Positions 15,902 through 26,265 of a stretch of 64,000 bases of DNA are shown here, in pieces. Both the position numbers and the translations under genes were made by a program. Source of the stretch: Comamonadaceae bacterium PBBC2 (lineage in GTDB: Bacteria > Pseudomonadota > Gammaproteobacteria > Burkholderiales > Burkholderiaceae_C); assembly GCA_002255935.1 (NCBI GenBank), contig NKIO01000010.1, positions 1-64,000 on the forward strand, in the 5' to 3' direction. Under the pieces are notes generated by a model that saw only the letters and a list, made by a program, of their open reading frames with translations, had not been told where the DNA came from and did not search any database. Numbering within the stretch: the first letter of the stretch is position 1; every line of letters begins with the position of its first letter.

Positions 15902-17295
15902 GCTGGCACGGTCACCGATGAACTGGCCAGCGCGTTACGGCGGCCCACGCCTTGGTAGGCGATGCCCAACTCTTGCAGGGCGTCGGGGTTGTAGAGGTTG
16001 CGGCCATCGAAGATGTTGGCATGGCGCATGCTGGCTTTCATGGCTTCGAAGTCTGGGTTGTGGAAGTTCTTCCACTCGGTCAGGATCAGCAAGGCATCTG
16101 CGCCTTCGATGGCATCCATGTCGTGCTTGACCATCTCCAGGCGACTGAGCCACGCTTCATGACCCTGCAAATCCGATTGCAAAGCCTTCATGGCTTCGTG
16201 TTCGGCCACGGGGTCATAAGCGGACACGGTTGCACCGCGCTCGAGCAACTGCTGGATCACGATGCGGCTGGGCGCTTCGCGCATGTCATCGGTGTTGGGT
16301 TTGAAGGCCAGGCCCCAGACCGCGATTTTGCGGCCCGTCAAGTCAGCGCCCAGTCGCTGCACCAAGCGGTCAACCAGCAAGGTTTTTTGGCGCTCGTTGA
16401 CCACCTCGGTGGCCCGCACCACGTCCATGCCCATGCCGTGTGCCTGCGCGGTGCTGACCAAGGCTTGTGTGTCTTTGGGAAAGCAGCTGCCGCCATAACC
16501 GCAACCCGCATACAAGAAGCTGTAGCCAATGCGGTTGTCTGCGCCAATGCCTCGCCGGATGTGGTCCACATCGGCGCCCAACTTGTCGGCCAAGTTGGCA
16601 ATCTCATTCATGAACGAGATGCGCGTGGCCAACATGGCATTGGCTGCATATTTGGTGAGCTCGGCACTGCGCACGTCCATCCAGACAGTGCGTGAATGGT
16701 GGCGGTTGAAACTGGCGTAGAGGTCGCCCATCATGCGCTGGCTCTTGGCGTGGTGAATGCCTTCATCGATGCCCACCACAATGCGGTCTGGGCGCATGAA
16801 GTCGTCGATGGCCGCACCTTCTTTGAGGAATTCTGGATTGGAGATCACATCAAACACATGGGTGGGCATGCCGCGGTGCGCCAACTCGTGCGAAATGGCA
16901 GCGCGCACACGGTCTGCGGTGCCCACGGGCACCGTGGATTTGTTCACCACCAGTTTGAAGCCTTTGAGGTTGCGTCCGATCATGGATGCGACCGACAACA
17001 CATGACCCAAGTCTGCCGAACCGTCTTCGGTGGCTGGCGTGCCGACAGCAATGAACAAAATGTCGCCATGCTCGATGGCTTCGCTGGCATCGGTGGTGAA
17101 ACGGATACGGCCATCGGCGCGGTTGCGGGCCAACAACTCTTTCAGTCCAGGTTCGTAAATGGGAACGCCACCTTCTTGCAGCGCTTTGATTTTTTCTTCG
17201 TCCTTATCCAGGCAGACGACCCTGAAACCGAGGTCGGACAGGCAAGCGCCAGTGACCAAACCCACATAACCAGAACCAATGACTGTGACACGCAT
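15898..17295 (-). CDS. ugd: UDP-glucose 6-dehydrogenase
   Basis: A 465-residue cytosolic enzyme that oxidises UDP-glucose to UDP-glucuronate with two NAD+. The N-terminal Rossmann motif is [12 protein letters not shown] (residues 5-16). The catalytic cysteine is in [13 protein letters not shown], and the C-terminal UDP-binding domain is full length. GGAGG lies seven bases before the ATG. It is downstream of phoR with a 97-bp gap holding a weak Pho-box-like direct repeat. UDP-glucuronate could feed surface polysaccharide or a glucuronosyl lipid made by the glycosyltransferase at 31990. Confidence 0.93.
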   Translation of the reverse strand: MRVTVIGSGYVGLVTGACLSDLGFRVVCLDKDEEKIKALQEGGVPIYEPGLKELLARNRADGRIRFTTDASEAIEHGDILFIAVGTPATEDGSADLGHVLSVASMIGRNLKGFKLVVNKSTVPVGTADRVRAAISHELAHRGMPTHVFDVISNPEFLKEGAAIDDFMRPDRIVVGIDEGIHHAKSQRMMGDLYASFNRHHSRTVWMDVRSAELTKYAANAMLATRISFMNEIANLADKLGADVDHIRRGIGADNRIGYSFLYAGCGYGGSCFPKDTQALVSTAQAHGMGMDVVRATEVVNERQKTLLVDRLVQRLGADLTGRKIAVWGLAFKPNTDDMREAPSRIVIQQLLERGATVSAYDPVAEHEAMKALQSDLQGHEAWLSRLEMVKHDMDAIEGADALLILTEWKNFHNPDFEAMKASMRHANIFDGRNLYNPDALQELGIAYQGVGRRNALASSSVTVPA

Positions 17296-17346
17296 CGCTG
17301 AACCTCCAGATTGAGGTCGATGGTGATTGAACTTCGTGAAATCCTG

Positions 17347-17364
17347 AAGTCAGCAGAAAGTCAA
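17347..17364 (-). promoter_or_regulatory. Weak Pho-box-like repeat upstream of ugd
   Basis: On the minus strand the sequence is TTGACTT-TCTG-CTGACTT, two 7-base repeats in 11-bp register as in a Pho box. Agreement with CTGTCAT is only partial and no good -10 follows at the expected distance, so this is tentative. Confidence 0.35.
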
Positions 17365-17392
17365 TTCCATGAAACGCAGCGTCTTTGCGCTT

Positions 17393-18724
17393 TCAACCGA
17401 CCACAGAAAGCCGTGAGATGGGAAAGACCAAAGAGAAAGTCGAACCCTTGCCGACCACGCTTTCGATGCGCAACTCACCGCCATGGCGTTGCGCCACATG
17501 CTTGGAGATGGCCAGGCCCAAGCCGGTGCCACCGGTCTCGCGTGAGCGACTGCGGTCCACACGGTAAAAGCGCTCTGACAAGCGGGGCAAGTGCTCTGCC
17601 GCGATGCCTGGGCCGCTGTCGGTCACGGTGAAACAAAGATCGTCTGCATCGCAATACCAACGCGCGCAGATGCGGCCACCAGCGGGTGTGTAACGCACAG
17701 CGTTGCTCACCAAGTTGGACACCGCGCTCAAAATTTCCGATCGCGCGCCCATCATGGACCAATCTTCAACCGGATCAAATTTGAAATCGTGGACGGGCGA
17801 CATGTCTTCACTGTCTTGGCCAGACAAGACCGCCGACAAAGCCATCGCATCGGACTGCACCTGGCCCATCAATTCGGGCAGAGAAATCCTGTCCTGCACG
17901 CGTGGTGGCAAACCCCCTTCGAGTTGCGACAGGGTCAACAAGTCCGCCACCAAGGATTGCATGCGTTCCGCTTGCACCGACATCATCTGCAAATAGCGCT
18001 GTCGCTCATCCTCTTCCAAGGGGATCGCCTGCATGGTTTCCACAAAGCCGCTCATCACGGTCAGGGGTGTTCGAATCTCATGCGAGACGTTGGCGACGAA
18101 ATCACGCCGCATGGCATCGGCTTGCGCCAAACTTGTGATGTCACGCGTGAGCAGCAATTGCCGGCCCTCACCATAAGCATGCAATTGCACCGACAGCTTG
18201 ATGTTTTTTGACAAAGTCGCCGCGCGGCCATCAATCACCACTTCCGCTTTGTGCGTGTCCTGCGCATAGTATTTGGAGAAGACCGGATCGCGTACCAAAT
18301 GCACGATGTGTTGCAAATGGTCGCGCTGCATGTCGAGCCCCAAGTGTGCAGAGCCTGTGTCGTTGCACCACTCGATGCGGCCTTCATCGTCCAGCAAAAT
18401 CACGCCATTGGGGGACGCCTGAATGGCTTGCAAGAAGTCCTGAAACCTTTGTTCCAGATCCGCTGTGGCTTTCTCGCGTTGCTGCAAAAGGCGTTGAATG
18501 CGCTGGCCAATCTCCAACCAAACACCCGTCCAATTCAGCGTGTGGTCCAAGCCTGTTTTACGCAGCCAGTGCAGCAATCGGTTGCTGCGCCATGCCAAGA
18601 GACAGATGTGCGCCGTTGCTGCCACAAAGACAAAGACCAAAGCACCCAGCAATCCGGCCAACCACCCGCCTACAATGGCGGCCAAAACGGCCCAAGAAAC
18701 GAATTCAAATACGATGACCAACAT
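17393..18724 (-). CDS. phoR: Phosphate regulon sensor kinase PhoR
   Basis: A 443-residue inner-membrane histidine kinase that phosphorylates PhoB when Pi is low. Two hydrophobic segments cover about residues 1-45 and are followed by a PAS domain (about 95-200). The phospho-acceptor is H215 in FVANVSHEIRTPLTV. The ATPase domain has the N box (AVSNLVSNAVRYTPAGG), G1 (DSGPGI) and G2 (GGTGLGLAIS) motifs. It is 15 bp downstream of phoB and last in the pst-pho transcript. Confidence 0.95.
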   Translation of the reverse strand: MLVIVFEFVSWAVLAAIVGGWLAGLLGALVFVFVAATAHICLLAWRSNRLLHWLRKTGLDHTLNWTGVWLEIGQRIQRLLQQREKATADLEQRFQDFLQAIQASPNGVILLDDEGRIEWCNDTGSAHLGLDMQRDHLQHIVHLVRDPVFSKYYAQDTHKAEVVIDGRAATLSKNIKLSVQLHAYGEGRQLLLTRDITSLAQADAMRRDFVANVSHEIRTPLTVMSGFVETMQAIPLEEDERQRYLQMMSVQAERMQSLVADLLTLSQLEGGLPPRVQDRISLPELMGQVQSDAMALSAVLSGQDSEDMSPVHDFKFDPVEDWSMMGARSEILSAVSNLVSNAVRYTPAGGRICARWYCDADDLCFTVTDSGPGIAAEHLPRLSERFYRVDRSRSRETGGTGLGLAISKHVAQRHGGELRIESVVGKGSTFSLVFPISRLSVVG

Positions 18725-18739
18725 GCACGCTATTAGACA

Positions 18740-19435
18740 TCAAGCATTCGGGTTGGATGTCAAGCGGTAGCCAGCGCCTCGGACGGTCTCGACCAGTGCA
18801 CCCGCATCACCCAGCGATTCACGCAGACGCTTGACATGCACGTCCACCGTGCGCTCTTCAATGAAGACGTGATCGCCCCAAATTTTGTCGAGCAACATGC
18901 CCCGCGTGTGAACGCGTTCTGGGTGGCGCATCAGGTATTGGAGCAATTTGAATTCTGTCGGGCCAACCTTCAAGGGCTTGTCTTGCCAACTGACACGGTA
19001 GGTGTCCGAGTCCAGTTGCAACTCAGCCACTTTGAGCAGACCACCCACAGACTCGGGCACACGGCGGCGCAAGACCGCACGGATACGGGCCAACAACTCT
19101 CGGGGCGAAAAGGGTTTGACGATGTAATCGTCGGCGCCGGCATCGAGACCCGCCACGCGGTCGGCTTCGTCGCCTCGGGCCGTCAGCATCAAGATGGGCA
19201 CAGCCTTGGTGCGTGCGGCAGATCGCCACTTGCGAGCCAGGGCCAAGCCGCTTTCACCGGGCAGCATCCAGTCCAACAAGATCACATCGGGCAAGATTTC
19301 ATCGAGTTCACGTTGCGCAGACTCGGCATCCATCGCCCACACGGGCTGAAACCCGTTGTGGCGCAGGTTGACCGAAATGAGCTCCGCAATCGGCGACTCG
19401 TCTTCGACAATCAGAATTCGAGGAAGGCTTCTCAT
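18740..19435 (-). CDS. phoB: Phosphate regulon response regulator PhoB
   Basis: A 231-residue DNA-binding regulator. The receiver domain has E11/D12, phospho-acceptor D55 (VILLDWMLPGESG) and the KPFSPREL lysine. The winged-helix output domain contains VEERTVDVHVKRLRESL-type recognition residues (here FIEERTVDVHVKRLR). It binds Pho boxes, several of which are visible in this window. The ATG overlaps the phoU stop by 4 bp. Confidence 0.95.
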   Translation of the reverse strand: MRSLPRILIVEDESPIAELISVNLRHNGFQPVWAMDAESAQRELDEILPDVILLDWMLPGESGLALARKWRSAARTKAVPILMLTARGDEADRVAGLDAGADDYIVKPFSPRELLARIRAVLRRRVPESVGGLLKVAELQLDSDTYRVSWQDKPLKVGPTEFKLLQYLMRHPERVHTRGMLLDKIWGDHVFIEERTVDVHVKRLRESLGDAGALVETVRGAGYRLTSNPNA

Positions 19436-20130
19436 TTGATGGCTTGCTCAATGTCAGACAAAGCGGTGTGGCGCACATCGGCGCCCTTGACCACGTAAAT
19501 CACAAACTCGGCGATGTTCTTGGCGTGGTCGCCGATGCGTTCAATGGCTTTGGCCACAAAGAGCAAGTCCAAGCTGGCCGAAATCGTGCGGGGGTCTTCC
19601 ATCATGTAGGTGACCAATTTGCGCACGAAGCCGTTGAACTCGGCATCGATCAAATCGTCTTCTTTCAGGATCACCAAGGCGGTGTTCACATCCAAACGGG
19701 CAAAGGCGTCCAAAGACTTGCGCAGCAGGCCCGAGGCCAGGTCCGAGGCGATGCGCAATTCAGACGATGGCAAATTGCGGGGGCTGCCCTGTTGCAGGAT
19801 TTGTTTGACCATGCGTGCAATGCGATCGGCCTCGTCGCCCACGCGTTCGAGGTTGCCGGTGATTTTGGAGATCGCCATCAGCAACCGCAAGTCGCGGGCC
19901 GTGGGTTGGCGGCGGGCGATGATCGAAGCCAGTTCGGCATCGATCTCGACTTCCATGGTGTTGACTTGTTTTTCGGTAGCGATCACCTGGTCAGCGACTT
20001 CGACGCTGAACTGGGCCAAGGCATACACCGCATGGCGGGTTTGCGACTCGACCAAACCGCCCAGTTCCAAAACGCGTGAAGACACGTTGGTCAGGTCGGC
20101 ATCGAATTGGCTTGAAATGTGTTTGTCCAT
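19432..20130 (-). CDS. phoU: Phosphate signalling protein PhoU
   Basis: A 232-residue cytosolic protein made of two three-helix PhoU domains. It links the Pst transporter to PhoR and keeps the Pho regulon off at high Pi. Both repeats carry the metal-binding E/D-x-x-x-D pattern, for example ERVGDEADRIARM and ERIGDHAKNIAEF. It begins 13 bp after pstB and overlaps phoB. Confidence 0.95.
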   Translation of the reverse strand: MDKHISSQFDADLTNVSSRVLELGGLVESQTRHAVYALAQFSVEVADQVIATEKQVNTMEVEIDAELASIIARRQPTARDLRLLMAISKITGNLERVGDEADRIARMVKQILQQGSPRNLPSSELRIASDLASGLLRKSLDAFARLDVNTALVILKEDDLIDAEFNGFVRKLVTYMMEDPRTISASLDLLFVAKAIERIGDHAKNIAEFVIYVVKGADVRHTALSDIEQAIK

Positions 20131-20143
20131 GGTGTGCTCCTGA

Positions 20144-20935
20144 TCAGCCGAAACGGCCTGTGATGTAGTCTTCGGTTTCCTGGCGGGCGGGCTTCATGAA
20201 GATCTGCTCGGTTTGACCAAACTCGACCAACTCGCCCAGGTACATGTAGGCCGTGAAGTCCGACACACGCGCAGCTTGCTGCATGTTGTGGGTCACGATG
20301 GCCACCGTGTGGTCTTTCTTCAACTCGGTCACCAATTCTTCGACTTTCGCGGTCGAGATCGGATCGAGCGCCGAGGTGGGCTCGTCCAGCAAGATGACTT
20401 TGGGCTTGACCGCCACTGTGCGTGCGATGCACAGACGCTGCTGCTGACCACCGGACAATGACAAGCCGCTTTGGCCCAATTTGTCTTTGACTTCGGTCCA
20501 GATCGCCGCTTTGCTCAGCGCCCATTCCACACGCTCGTCCATTTCGGAGCGGCTGAGGTTCTCGTACAAGCGGATGCCGAAAGCGATGTTGTCGTAGATC
20601 GACATCGGGAAAGGCGTGGGCTTTTGAAACACCATGCCCACACGGGCACGCAGCAAGTTCAGGTCTTGCTTGCCTTCCAGAATGTTCTGGCCATAAAAAT
20701 TGATTTCACCCTCCGCGCGCTGACCGGGATACAGGCTGTACATGCGGTTGAGCGTGCGCAGCAGTGTGGACTTGCCGCAGCCCGAAGGGCCGATGAAGGC
20801 GGTGACCTTGTTTTCAGCGATGTCGAGGTTGACGTTTTTGAGGCCCTTGAAGGTGCCGTAAAAGAAATTCAGATTGCGAATTTCGATCGCGTTTTTCAAT
20901 GGCAGGTTTTGCGTTGTAGGCATTGGAAATTCCAT
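20144..20935 (-). CDS. pstB: Phosphate ABC transporter ATPase PstB
   Basis: A 263-residue ATPase. It has Walker [11 protein letters not shown]-loop [15 protein letters not shown], signature LSGGQQQR, Walker [13 protein letters not shown] and the H-loop histidine in [10 protein letters not shown] second in-frame ATG at 20923 is an alternative start. It powers Pi import through PstCA at the inner membrane. Confidence 0.96.
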   Translation of the reverse strand: MEFPMPTTQNLPLKNAIEIRNLNFFYGTFKGLKNVNLDIAENKVTAFIGPSGCGKSTLLRTLNRMYSLYPGQRAEGEINFYGQNILEGKQDLNLLRARVGMVFQKPTPFPMSIYDNIAFGIRLYENLSRSEMDERVEWALSKAAIWTEVKDKLGQSGLSLSGGQQQRLCIARTVAVKPKVILLDEPTSALDPISTAKVEELVTELKKDHTVAIVTHNMQQAARVSDFTAYMYLGELVEFGQTEQIFMKPARQETEDYITGRFG

Positions 20936-20948
20936 CCATTCAAAAAAT

Positions 20949-21797
20949 TTAGCCTTGGGCTTTTTCGCGGAAAAACACGCGAGCCAAGATGTTCAGGATC
21001 AGCACGGTCAAGGTGATCAAGAGGGCACCACCCCAGGCCAGTCGCACCCAGTTGTCGTAAGGGCTCATGGCGAACTGGAAGATCACCACCGGCAAGTTCG
21101 CCATGGGCGCGTTCATATTGGTCGAGAAGAACTGGTTGTTCAGCGCGGTGAACAGCAAGGGAGCTGTCTCGCCGCTGATGCGAGCCAGCGCCAGCAGCAA
21201 GCCGGTCATCACGCCCGATTTAGCCGCACGCAAGGTGATGAAGGTGGCCACTTTCCAGCGGGGTGCGCCCAGGGCAAACGCCGCTTCGCGCAAGCTGCCA
21301 GGCACCAAGCGCAACATGTTTTCGGTGGTGCGAACAACCACAGGCACAGCGATCAAAGACAGCGCCAAAGAGCCTGCCCAACCCGAGAAGTGCTGCACCT
21401 GCGCCACCAACACCGCATACACAAACAAGCCCAGCACGATGGAAGGCGCCGACAGCATGATGTCGGTCACAAAGCGGGTCAGCTCGGCCGTCTTGCTTTG
21501 GTCGCCGTATTCGGCCAGGTACACGCCCGCAAAAATGCCGATGGGCGTGCTCACGAAAGCCGTCACCAACACCATCATCAAGCTGCCCACAATGGCGTTG
21601 GCCAAGCCGCCGCCTTCAGAACCTGGGGCTGGAGTCGATTGGGTGAACATGGCCCAGTCAAGGGCGGCCAAGCCGTTGGACAGCAGCACGAACAAGATCC
21701 ACAGCAAGACGAACAGGCCCAAGCCCATCGCCGACATGGACAAGGTCAGGCCAATGCGGTTGACGCGTTGACGGCGTTTGTAAATTTTCAGATCCAT
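20949..21797 (-). CDS. pstA: Phosphate ABC transporter permease PstA
   Basis: A 282-residue inner-membrane permease with about six membrane segments and the EAA-type coupling motif near [20 protein letters not shown]. It pairs with PstC. The gap to pstC is 22 bp and to pstB 13 bp. Confidence 0.95.
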   Translation of the reverse strand: MDLKIYKRRQRVNRIGLTLSMSAMGLGLFVLLWILFVLLSNGLAALDWAMFTQSTPAPGSEGGGLANAIVGSLMMVLVTAFVSTPIGIFAGVYLAEYGDQSKTAELTRFVTDIMLSAPSIVLGLFVYAVLVAQVQHFSGWAGSLALSLIAVPVVVRTTENMLRLVPGSLREAAFALGAPRWKVATFITLRAAKSGVMTGLLLALARISGETAPLLFTALNNQFFSTNMNAPMANLPVVIFQFAMSPYDNWVRLAWGGALLITLTVLILNILARVFFREKAQG

Positions 21798-21819
21798 CGT
21801 ATTTCTCCGGTGCGGGGCA

Positions 21820-22806
21820 TCAAGTCTTGGTGCCCTTGGCTTTTTCTGCGCGGATCAACATGATCTTGGCCACGCTCAAGACGATGAAGGTGATCACGAA
21901 CAGCAAGAAGCCCAATGCGAACAAGGTGGACAAGTGCAAATCGGCGGCTTCGCCAAACTCGTTGGCCAAAGTCGAAGCGATGGTGGTGCCGGGTGAGAAC
22001 AGGGAGGCACTCAAACGCTGCGAGTTGCCGATCACAAAGGTCACTGCCATGGTCTCGCCAAGGGCACGCCCCAGGCCCAACATGACGCCACCAATCACGC
22101 CCTTCTGTGTGTAGGGCAAGACGATGCTGCGGACCACCTCCCAGGTGGTGCAACCCAGGCCGTAGGCCGACTCGCGCAAGATGGGCGGCACGATCTCGAA
22201 CACATCGCGCATGACCGCAGCAATGAAGGGCACGATCATGAAGGCGAGCACAATGCCTGCAGCCAAAATGCCCACACCGTTCATGGCGCCACCAAACAAG
22301 CTGCCAATGAGGGGCATCTGGCCCAAGGTCGACTGCAAAGCGGGCTGGCCATATTCTGCAAACAAGGGCGCAAAGATGAACAGGCCGAACATGCCGTAAA
22401 TGATGGAGGGCACCGCAGCCAAGAGTTCAATGGCCGTGCCCAAGGGGCGGCGCAAAGCCGTGGGGCAGGTTTCGGTCAAAAACAGGGCAATGCCAAACGA
22501 CAAAGGCACGGCGATCAAGAGCGCAATCAGGGCGCTGACCAAGGTGCCAAAGATGGCAATGGCTGCACCGAATTCTTCGTTGACGATGTCCCACTCGACA
22601 CGCCAAATGAACTGAAAACCAAACTTGGCCAATGAGGGCCAAGCATTGATCAGCAAGGAAATGATGATTCCCAAGAGGGCAAACAAGACCAAGAGCGAAA
22701 AGCTCAGGGTGATCTTGTGAAAAAAGAAGTCCTGAATACGTTGGCGTTTGACGACCGCCAGCATGTTTTGATCGGGCGCTTGACTGGGCTGATCGATCGA
22801 TCCCAT
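21820..22806 (-). CDS. pstC: Phosphate ABC transporter permease PstC
   Basis: A 328-residue inner-membrane permease. The start at 22806 is chosen because AAGGA lies six bases before this ATG; a longer frame opens at 22830. It has about six membrane segments and the coupling segment [19 protein letters not shown]. It follows pstS after a hairpin that probably attenuates transcription. Confidence 0.94.
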   Translation of the reverse strand: MGSIDQPSQAPDQNMLAVVKRQRIQDFFFHKITLSFSLLVLFALLGIIISLLINAWPSLAKFGFQFIWRVEWDIVNEEFGAAIAIFGTLVSALIALLIAVPLSFGIALFLTETCPTALRRPLGTAIELLAAVPSIIYGMFGLFIFAPLFAEYGQPALQSTLGQMPLIGSLFGGAMNGVGILAAGIVLAFMIVPFIAAVMRDVFEIVPPILRESAYGLGCTTWEVVRSIVLPYTQKGVIGGVMLGLGRALGETMAVTFVIGNSQRLSASLFSPGTTIASTLANEFGEAADLHLSTLFALGFLLFVITFIVLSVAKIMLIRAEKAKGTKT

Positions 22807-22845
22807 ATTCATTCCTTGTGACAACTGCATATCCGTGCAATCTTT

Positions 22846-22879
22846 AAAAAAGACCCCTCACCCTTTCGAGTGAGAGGCC
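22846..22879 (-). terminator. Partial terminator/attenuator between pstS and pstC
   Basis: On the minus strand GCCTCTCAC-loop-GGTGAGGGG is followed by TCTTTTTT. This is a stem-loop with a U-run placed right after pstS, so it would let pstS be expressed above the membrane components. Confidence 0.65.
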
Positions 22880-22911
22880 GGGAAGTCACTTGCGACTTCG
22901 CTCTCAAACCA

Positions 22912-23928
22912 TCACTTGATCTCAGACCAGACTTTGGTGCGGATCTGTGCGGTCAATGCATCTGGCAGGGGCACGTAGTCCAAATCGGCCGCCATTTTCT
23001 TGCCGTTCTTGAAAGCCCAGTCAAAGAACTTCAAGACTTCGTCCGAAGCGGCTTTGTCGGCCGGCTTTTTGTACATCAAGATGAAAGAAGCGGTACTGAT
23101 GGGCCAGCTGTCGTTGCCCTTGGCATTGACCATGGACACGCCCATGCCAGGCACGCTGAACCAGTCGGCGCCAGCTGCAGCAGCAGCAAAGGTCAGGTCA
23201 TCGGGGCTGACGTACTTGCCAGAGGCGTTGAGCAACTGCAAGAAGTTCATGTTGTTTTTCTTGACGTAGGCGTATTCCACGTAACCCACAGCGCCTTTCA
23301 CGCGGTTCACGTTGGCGGCCACGCCTTCGTTCCCCTTGCCACCGACGGAGGAATCAGCAGGCCACTTGACCGCTGCGCCCTTGCCCACTTTGTCAGACCA
23401 GTCTTTGCTGACGGCACTGAGGTAGTCGGTGAAGTTGAAGGTGGTGCCGGAGCCGTCGGCGCGGTGCACCACGGTGATGGCTTGGTCAGGGAGTTTTTTG
23501 CCGGGGTTCAAAGCGGCAAATTTGGCGTCGTTCCATTTGGTGATGGTGCCCATGTAAATCTCAGCCAGCACGGGGCCGCTGATGCGCAGCTCGCCAGGCT
23601 TGAAACCTTCCAGGTTCACCACGGGGACGGTGCCACCGATGATGGCCGGAAACTGCACCATGCCGTCTTTGTCCAAATCTGCACCCGAGACTGGGGCGTC
23701 AGAAGCGCCAAAAGTCACGGTCTTGGCGCGGATTTGCTTCAAACCACCCGAAGAGCCGATGGACTGGTAGTTCAGGCCCACGCCGGTGGCCGCCTTGTAG
23801 GCTTCAGCCCACTTGGCATACATGGGGTAGGGGAAGGTGGCGCCAGCGCCGGTGATGTCGGCGGCCCAGCTGGTGGCGGCCAAAACGCTCAGGCCGACGG
23901 CGGCGATCACGGATTTCATTTTCAACAT
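22912..23928 (-). CDS. pstS: Periplasmic phosphate-binding protein PstS
   Basis: A 338-residue solute-binding protein with a signal peptide ending TSWAADITGAGATFPYP. Pi-binding segments typical of PstS are visible: GSSGGLKQI, FGASDAPVS and RADGSGTTFNFTDYL. AGGAG lies seven bases before the ATG at 23928. It is first in the pstSCAB-phoUBR operon and is preceded by a good Pho box. Confidence 0.96.
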   Translation of the reverse strand: MLKMKSVIAAVGLSVLAATSWAADITGAGATFPYPMYAKWAEAYKAATGVGLNYQSIGSSGGLKQIRAKTVTFGASDAPVSGADLDKDGMVQFPAIIGGTVPVVNLEGFKPGELRISGPVLAEIYMGTITKWNDAKFAALNPGKKLPDQAITVVHRADGSGTTFNFTDYLSAVSKDWSDKVGKGAAVKWPADSSVGGKGNEGVAANVNRVKGAVGYVEYAYVKKNNMNFLQLLNASGKYVSPDDLTFAAAAAGADWFSVPGMGVSMVNAKGNDSWPISTASFILMYKKPADKAASDEVLKFFDWAFKNGKKMAADLDYVPLPDALTAQIRTKVWSEIK

Positions 23929-24000
23929 GTCAACTCCTGTTTCAGGGTTTTCAAAGGTCCAGAAGGTCAGACATTGACCTCCTGTTCATTCATGCGATCG

Positions 24001-24034
24001 ACTGTAAAACCCAATTGTGACAAGAATGTGTCAA
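24001..24034 (-). promoter_or_regulatory. Pho box and -10 of the pst operon
   Basis: On the minus strand TTGACAC-ATTC-TTGTCAC (24034-24017) gives two 7-base repeats in 11-bp register, close to CTGTCAT. After 10 bases comes TACAGT (24006-24001), a reasonable -10. This is the classic layout of a PhoB-activated promoter, about 75 bp upstream of pstS. The rest of 23929-24164 holds the pstS leader and the upstream region of the divergent membrane protein. Confidence 0.8.
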
Positions 24035-24164
24035 ACAAAAAACCAATGTGTTTCAGCGCACCGAGCTCCCTGGGCGTGGCCGCGATGATGGCAGACCGTT
24101 GTCCAGCAGGTGCTGGGGGTCAAAGCCAATCCATGAATCACTTTTTCTACATTTTCCAAGCGCC

Positions 24165-25430
24165 ATGTTGACACTCGCCGATCCTGCGGCCTTGATCCCG
24201 CTGTCTGTCGCCATGGGCATCGGCCTGCTGGTGGGCGCGGAACGAGAGCGGCACAAAGGCTTTGGCCCCCACAGGCGTTCGGCGGGCATTCGCACCTTTG
24301 GAGGGGCCGCCTTGCTGGGCTTTGCCGCACAGAGCCTGCAAGCGGCCTTTTTGCTCAGTGCCAGCGTGCTGGCTTTGGGGGCTTTGACGGTCACGGCTTA
24401 CCAACAGTCCAGGCAACACGACCCCGGCCTGACCTCGGAAGTGGCGATCTTGCTGACTTGCCTGCTCGGGGCGCTGGCCCTGCCCTCGCCCGAGTTGGCC
24501 GCCATCATGGGCATCGCCCTGGCCGCCATGCTGGCCGCCCGCGAAGAAATGCACCGCTTTGTGCACCAGGTCATCACCGCCCAGGAACTCAAGGACGTGA
24601 TCGTCTTCTTGGCCGCGGCCTTGATCCTCTTGCCCCTGAGCCCCGACCGTTACACCGGTCCCTACCAAGCGGTCAACCCGCACGACCTGGCCCGTTTTGT
24701 GGTGGCGGTCATGAGCATCAGCGCCATGGGCTACATGGCCAAAAGGACCTTAGGCTTGCGCGCAGGCATGGCGCTGACCGGTTTTGCCGGCGGCTTCATC
24801 TCCAGCACCGCCACCATTTTGGCCATGGGACAGGCGGCCAGGCAGCAGCCCCAGATGATGGCTGCAGCCGCGATGGGTGCCGTGCTGTCCACCGTGTCCA
24901 CCATGGTCCAGTTGGGTTTGCTGGTGTCCATGCTGCTGCCCGGCATCTTGCCCTGGATGAGCCTGCCCATCGGCCTGGGTTGCAGCGCAGCAGGCCTGTA
25001 TGCCACCTGGTTGTTCCAGCGCCATCAGATCGATGTGGAAACACAGGGCATGGAACTCAAAGGCCACGCCTTTGAACACAAAACCACCTTGATCCTGAGT
25101 CTGGCGGTGCTGAGCGTCACGGTCATGACCGCGGCCTTGAACCATTGGATCGGCCAGCTGGGCGTGGTGATCGCCAGCATGTTGGCGGGTCTCGTGGACG
25201 CGCATGCCAGCGTGGCCTCGATGAGCAGCTTGGTGCACAAAGGCCAAGCATCTCTGTCACAAGCCCAAATGGCCATCTTGCTGGCGGTGAGCACCAACAC
25301 CTTGAGCAAGTCGGCGGTGGCCATCGGTGCCGGTGGGCGATCGTTTGCGATCTTGATCTTGCCCGGGCTCATGCTGGTCATGGCGGCCGTGTGGCTCGGT
25401 GCTTGGGCCAGCGCGGCATTGGCTTTGTGA
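24165..25430 (+). CDS. MgtC/DUF4010 family membrane protein
   Basis: About 421 residues with eleven or so hydrophobic segments. The N-terminal part (about 1-135) is MgtC/SapB-like: IPLSVAMGIGLLVGAERER then GIRTFGGAALLGF. The C-terminal part (about 170-410) is DUF4010 with TGFAGGFISSTATILAMG and LSKSAVAIGAGG. The start at 24165 is chosen where family similarity begins; no strong ribosome site is present. It diverges from pstS. MgtC proteins in enterobacteria affect phosphate homeostasis, which suits this location, but the substrate or partner is unknown. Confidence 0.78.
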   Translation: MLTLADPAALIPLSVAMGIGLLVGAERERHKGFGPHRRSAGIRTFGGAALLGFAAQSLQAAFLLSASVLALGALTVTAYQQSRQHDPGLTSEVAILLTCLLGALALPSPELAAIMGIALAAMLAAREEMHRFVHQVITAQELKDVIVFLAAALILLPLSPDRYTGPYQAVNPHDLARFVVAVMSISAMGYMAKRTLGLRAGMALTGFAGGFISSTATILAMGQAARQQPQMMAAAAMGAVLSTVSTMVQLGLLVSMLLPGILPWMSLPIGLGCSAAGLYATWLFQRHQIDVETQGMELKGHAFEHKTTLILSLAVLSVTVMTAALNHWIGQLGVVIASMLAGLVDAHASVASMSSLVHKGQASLSQAQMAILLAVSTNTLSKSAVAIGAGGRSFAILILPGLMLVMAAVWLGAWASAALAL

Positions 25431-25437
25431 ACACCCC

Positions 25438-26262
25438 ATGCCCATGAATGCCATCAACTGGTCCGACTGGCGCATCCCGGATGGCAAGGCCCTTGACTTG
25501 TCGCGCCTGCCCACCTTGCCCAAAGCATCCTCAGAAACAGACAAGCAGCAGTGGCCTGCACGCATGGCTGTTTTGGCCGAAGAACTCAACCGCTTGCAAG
25601 CCATGCTGTATGCCAGCAAGACGCGTGGCTTGCTGCTGGTTTTGCAAGGCATGGACACCTCTGGCAAGGATGGCTGCATCCGCACGGTGTTTGCACACAT
25701 CAGCCCCTTGGGGGTGCGAGCCGAGGCCTTTGGCGTGCCGCAGGCGCTGGAGCAAAGGCACGACTTTTTGTGGCGCATCCACGCCAAAACGCCCGCCTTG
25801 GGCGAGATGGTGATCTTCAACCGCAGCCATTACGAGGATGTGCTGGTGCCCGTGGTCAAAGGGCAAATCAAGCACGCCGAGTGCGAAAAAAGATGGCACC
25901 ACATTCGCCACTTTGAGTCCTTGCTGAGTGACAGCGGCATCGCCATTGTGAAATGTTATTTGCACATCTCCAAGGACGAACAAAAGAAACGGTTACAAGC
26001 CCGCTTGGACGACCCGCTGAAACACTGGAAAGTGCAGGCCTCGGACTTTGAAGACCGCAGGCACTGGCGGGCCTACATGCATGCCTATGCCCAAGCCATC
26101 CAGGCCACCAGCAGCGACACATCACCTTGGTTCATCGTGCCCGCCGATTCCAAGGCCTACCGCGACCTGATGGTGGCCGAACTGTTGGTGCACACCCTGC
26201 AGTCCATGACCTTGTGCATGCCCAGGCCCACCTTGGACCTGCGCGACTTCAAAATGAAGTGA
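25438..26262 (+). CDS. ppk2: Polyphosphate kinase 2 family protein (PPK2)
   Basis: About 274 residues. PPK2 enzymes transfer phosphate between polyphosphate and nucleotides, mostly using polyP to make NTP/NDP. Walker A is GMDTSGKDG (71-79), Walker B lies in IFNRSHYEDVL, and the lid has DRRHW. Two Met codons (25438, 25444) are possible starts, both 7-13 bp after the upstream gene, so co-transcription is likely. The compact single-domain size fits short PPK2 classes. The nucleotide specificity cannot be read from the sequence. Confidence 0.88.
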   Translation: MPMNAINWSDWRIPDGKALDLSRLPTLPKASSETDKQQWPARMAVLAEELNRLQAMLYASKTRGLLLVLQGMDTSGKDGCIRTVFAHISPLGVRAEAFGVPQALEQRHDFLWRIHAKTPALGEMVIFNRSHYEDVLVPVVKGQIKHAECEKRWHHIRHFESLLSDSGIAIVKCYLHISKDEQKKRLQARLDDPLKHWKVQASDFEDRRHWRAYMHAYAQAIQATSSDTSPWFIVPADSKAYRDLMVAELLVHTLQSMTLCMPRPTLDLRDFKMK

Positions 26263-26265
26263 GCC

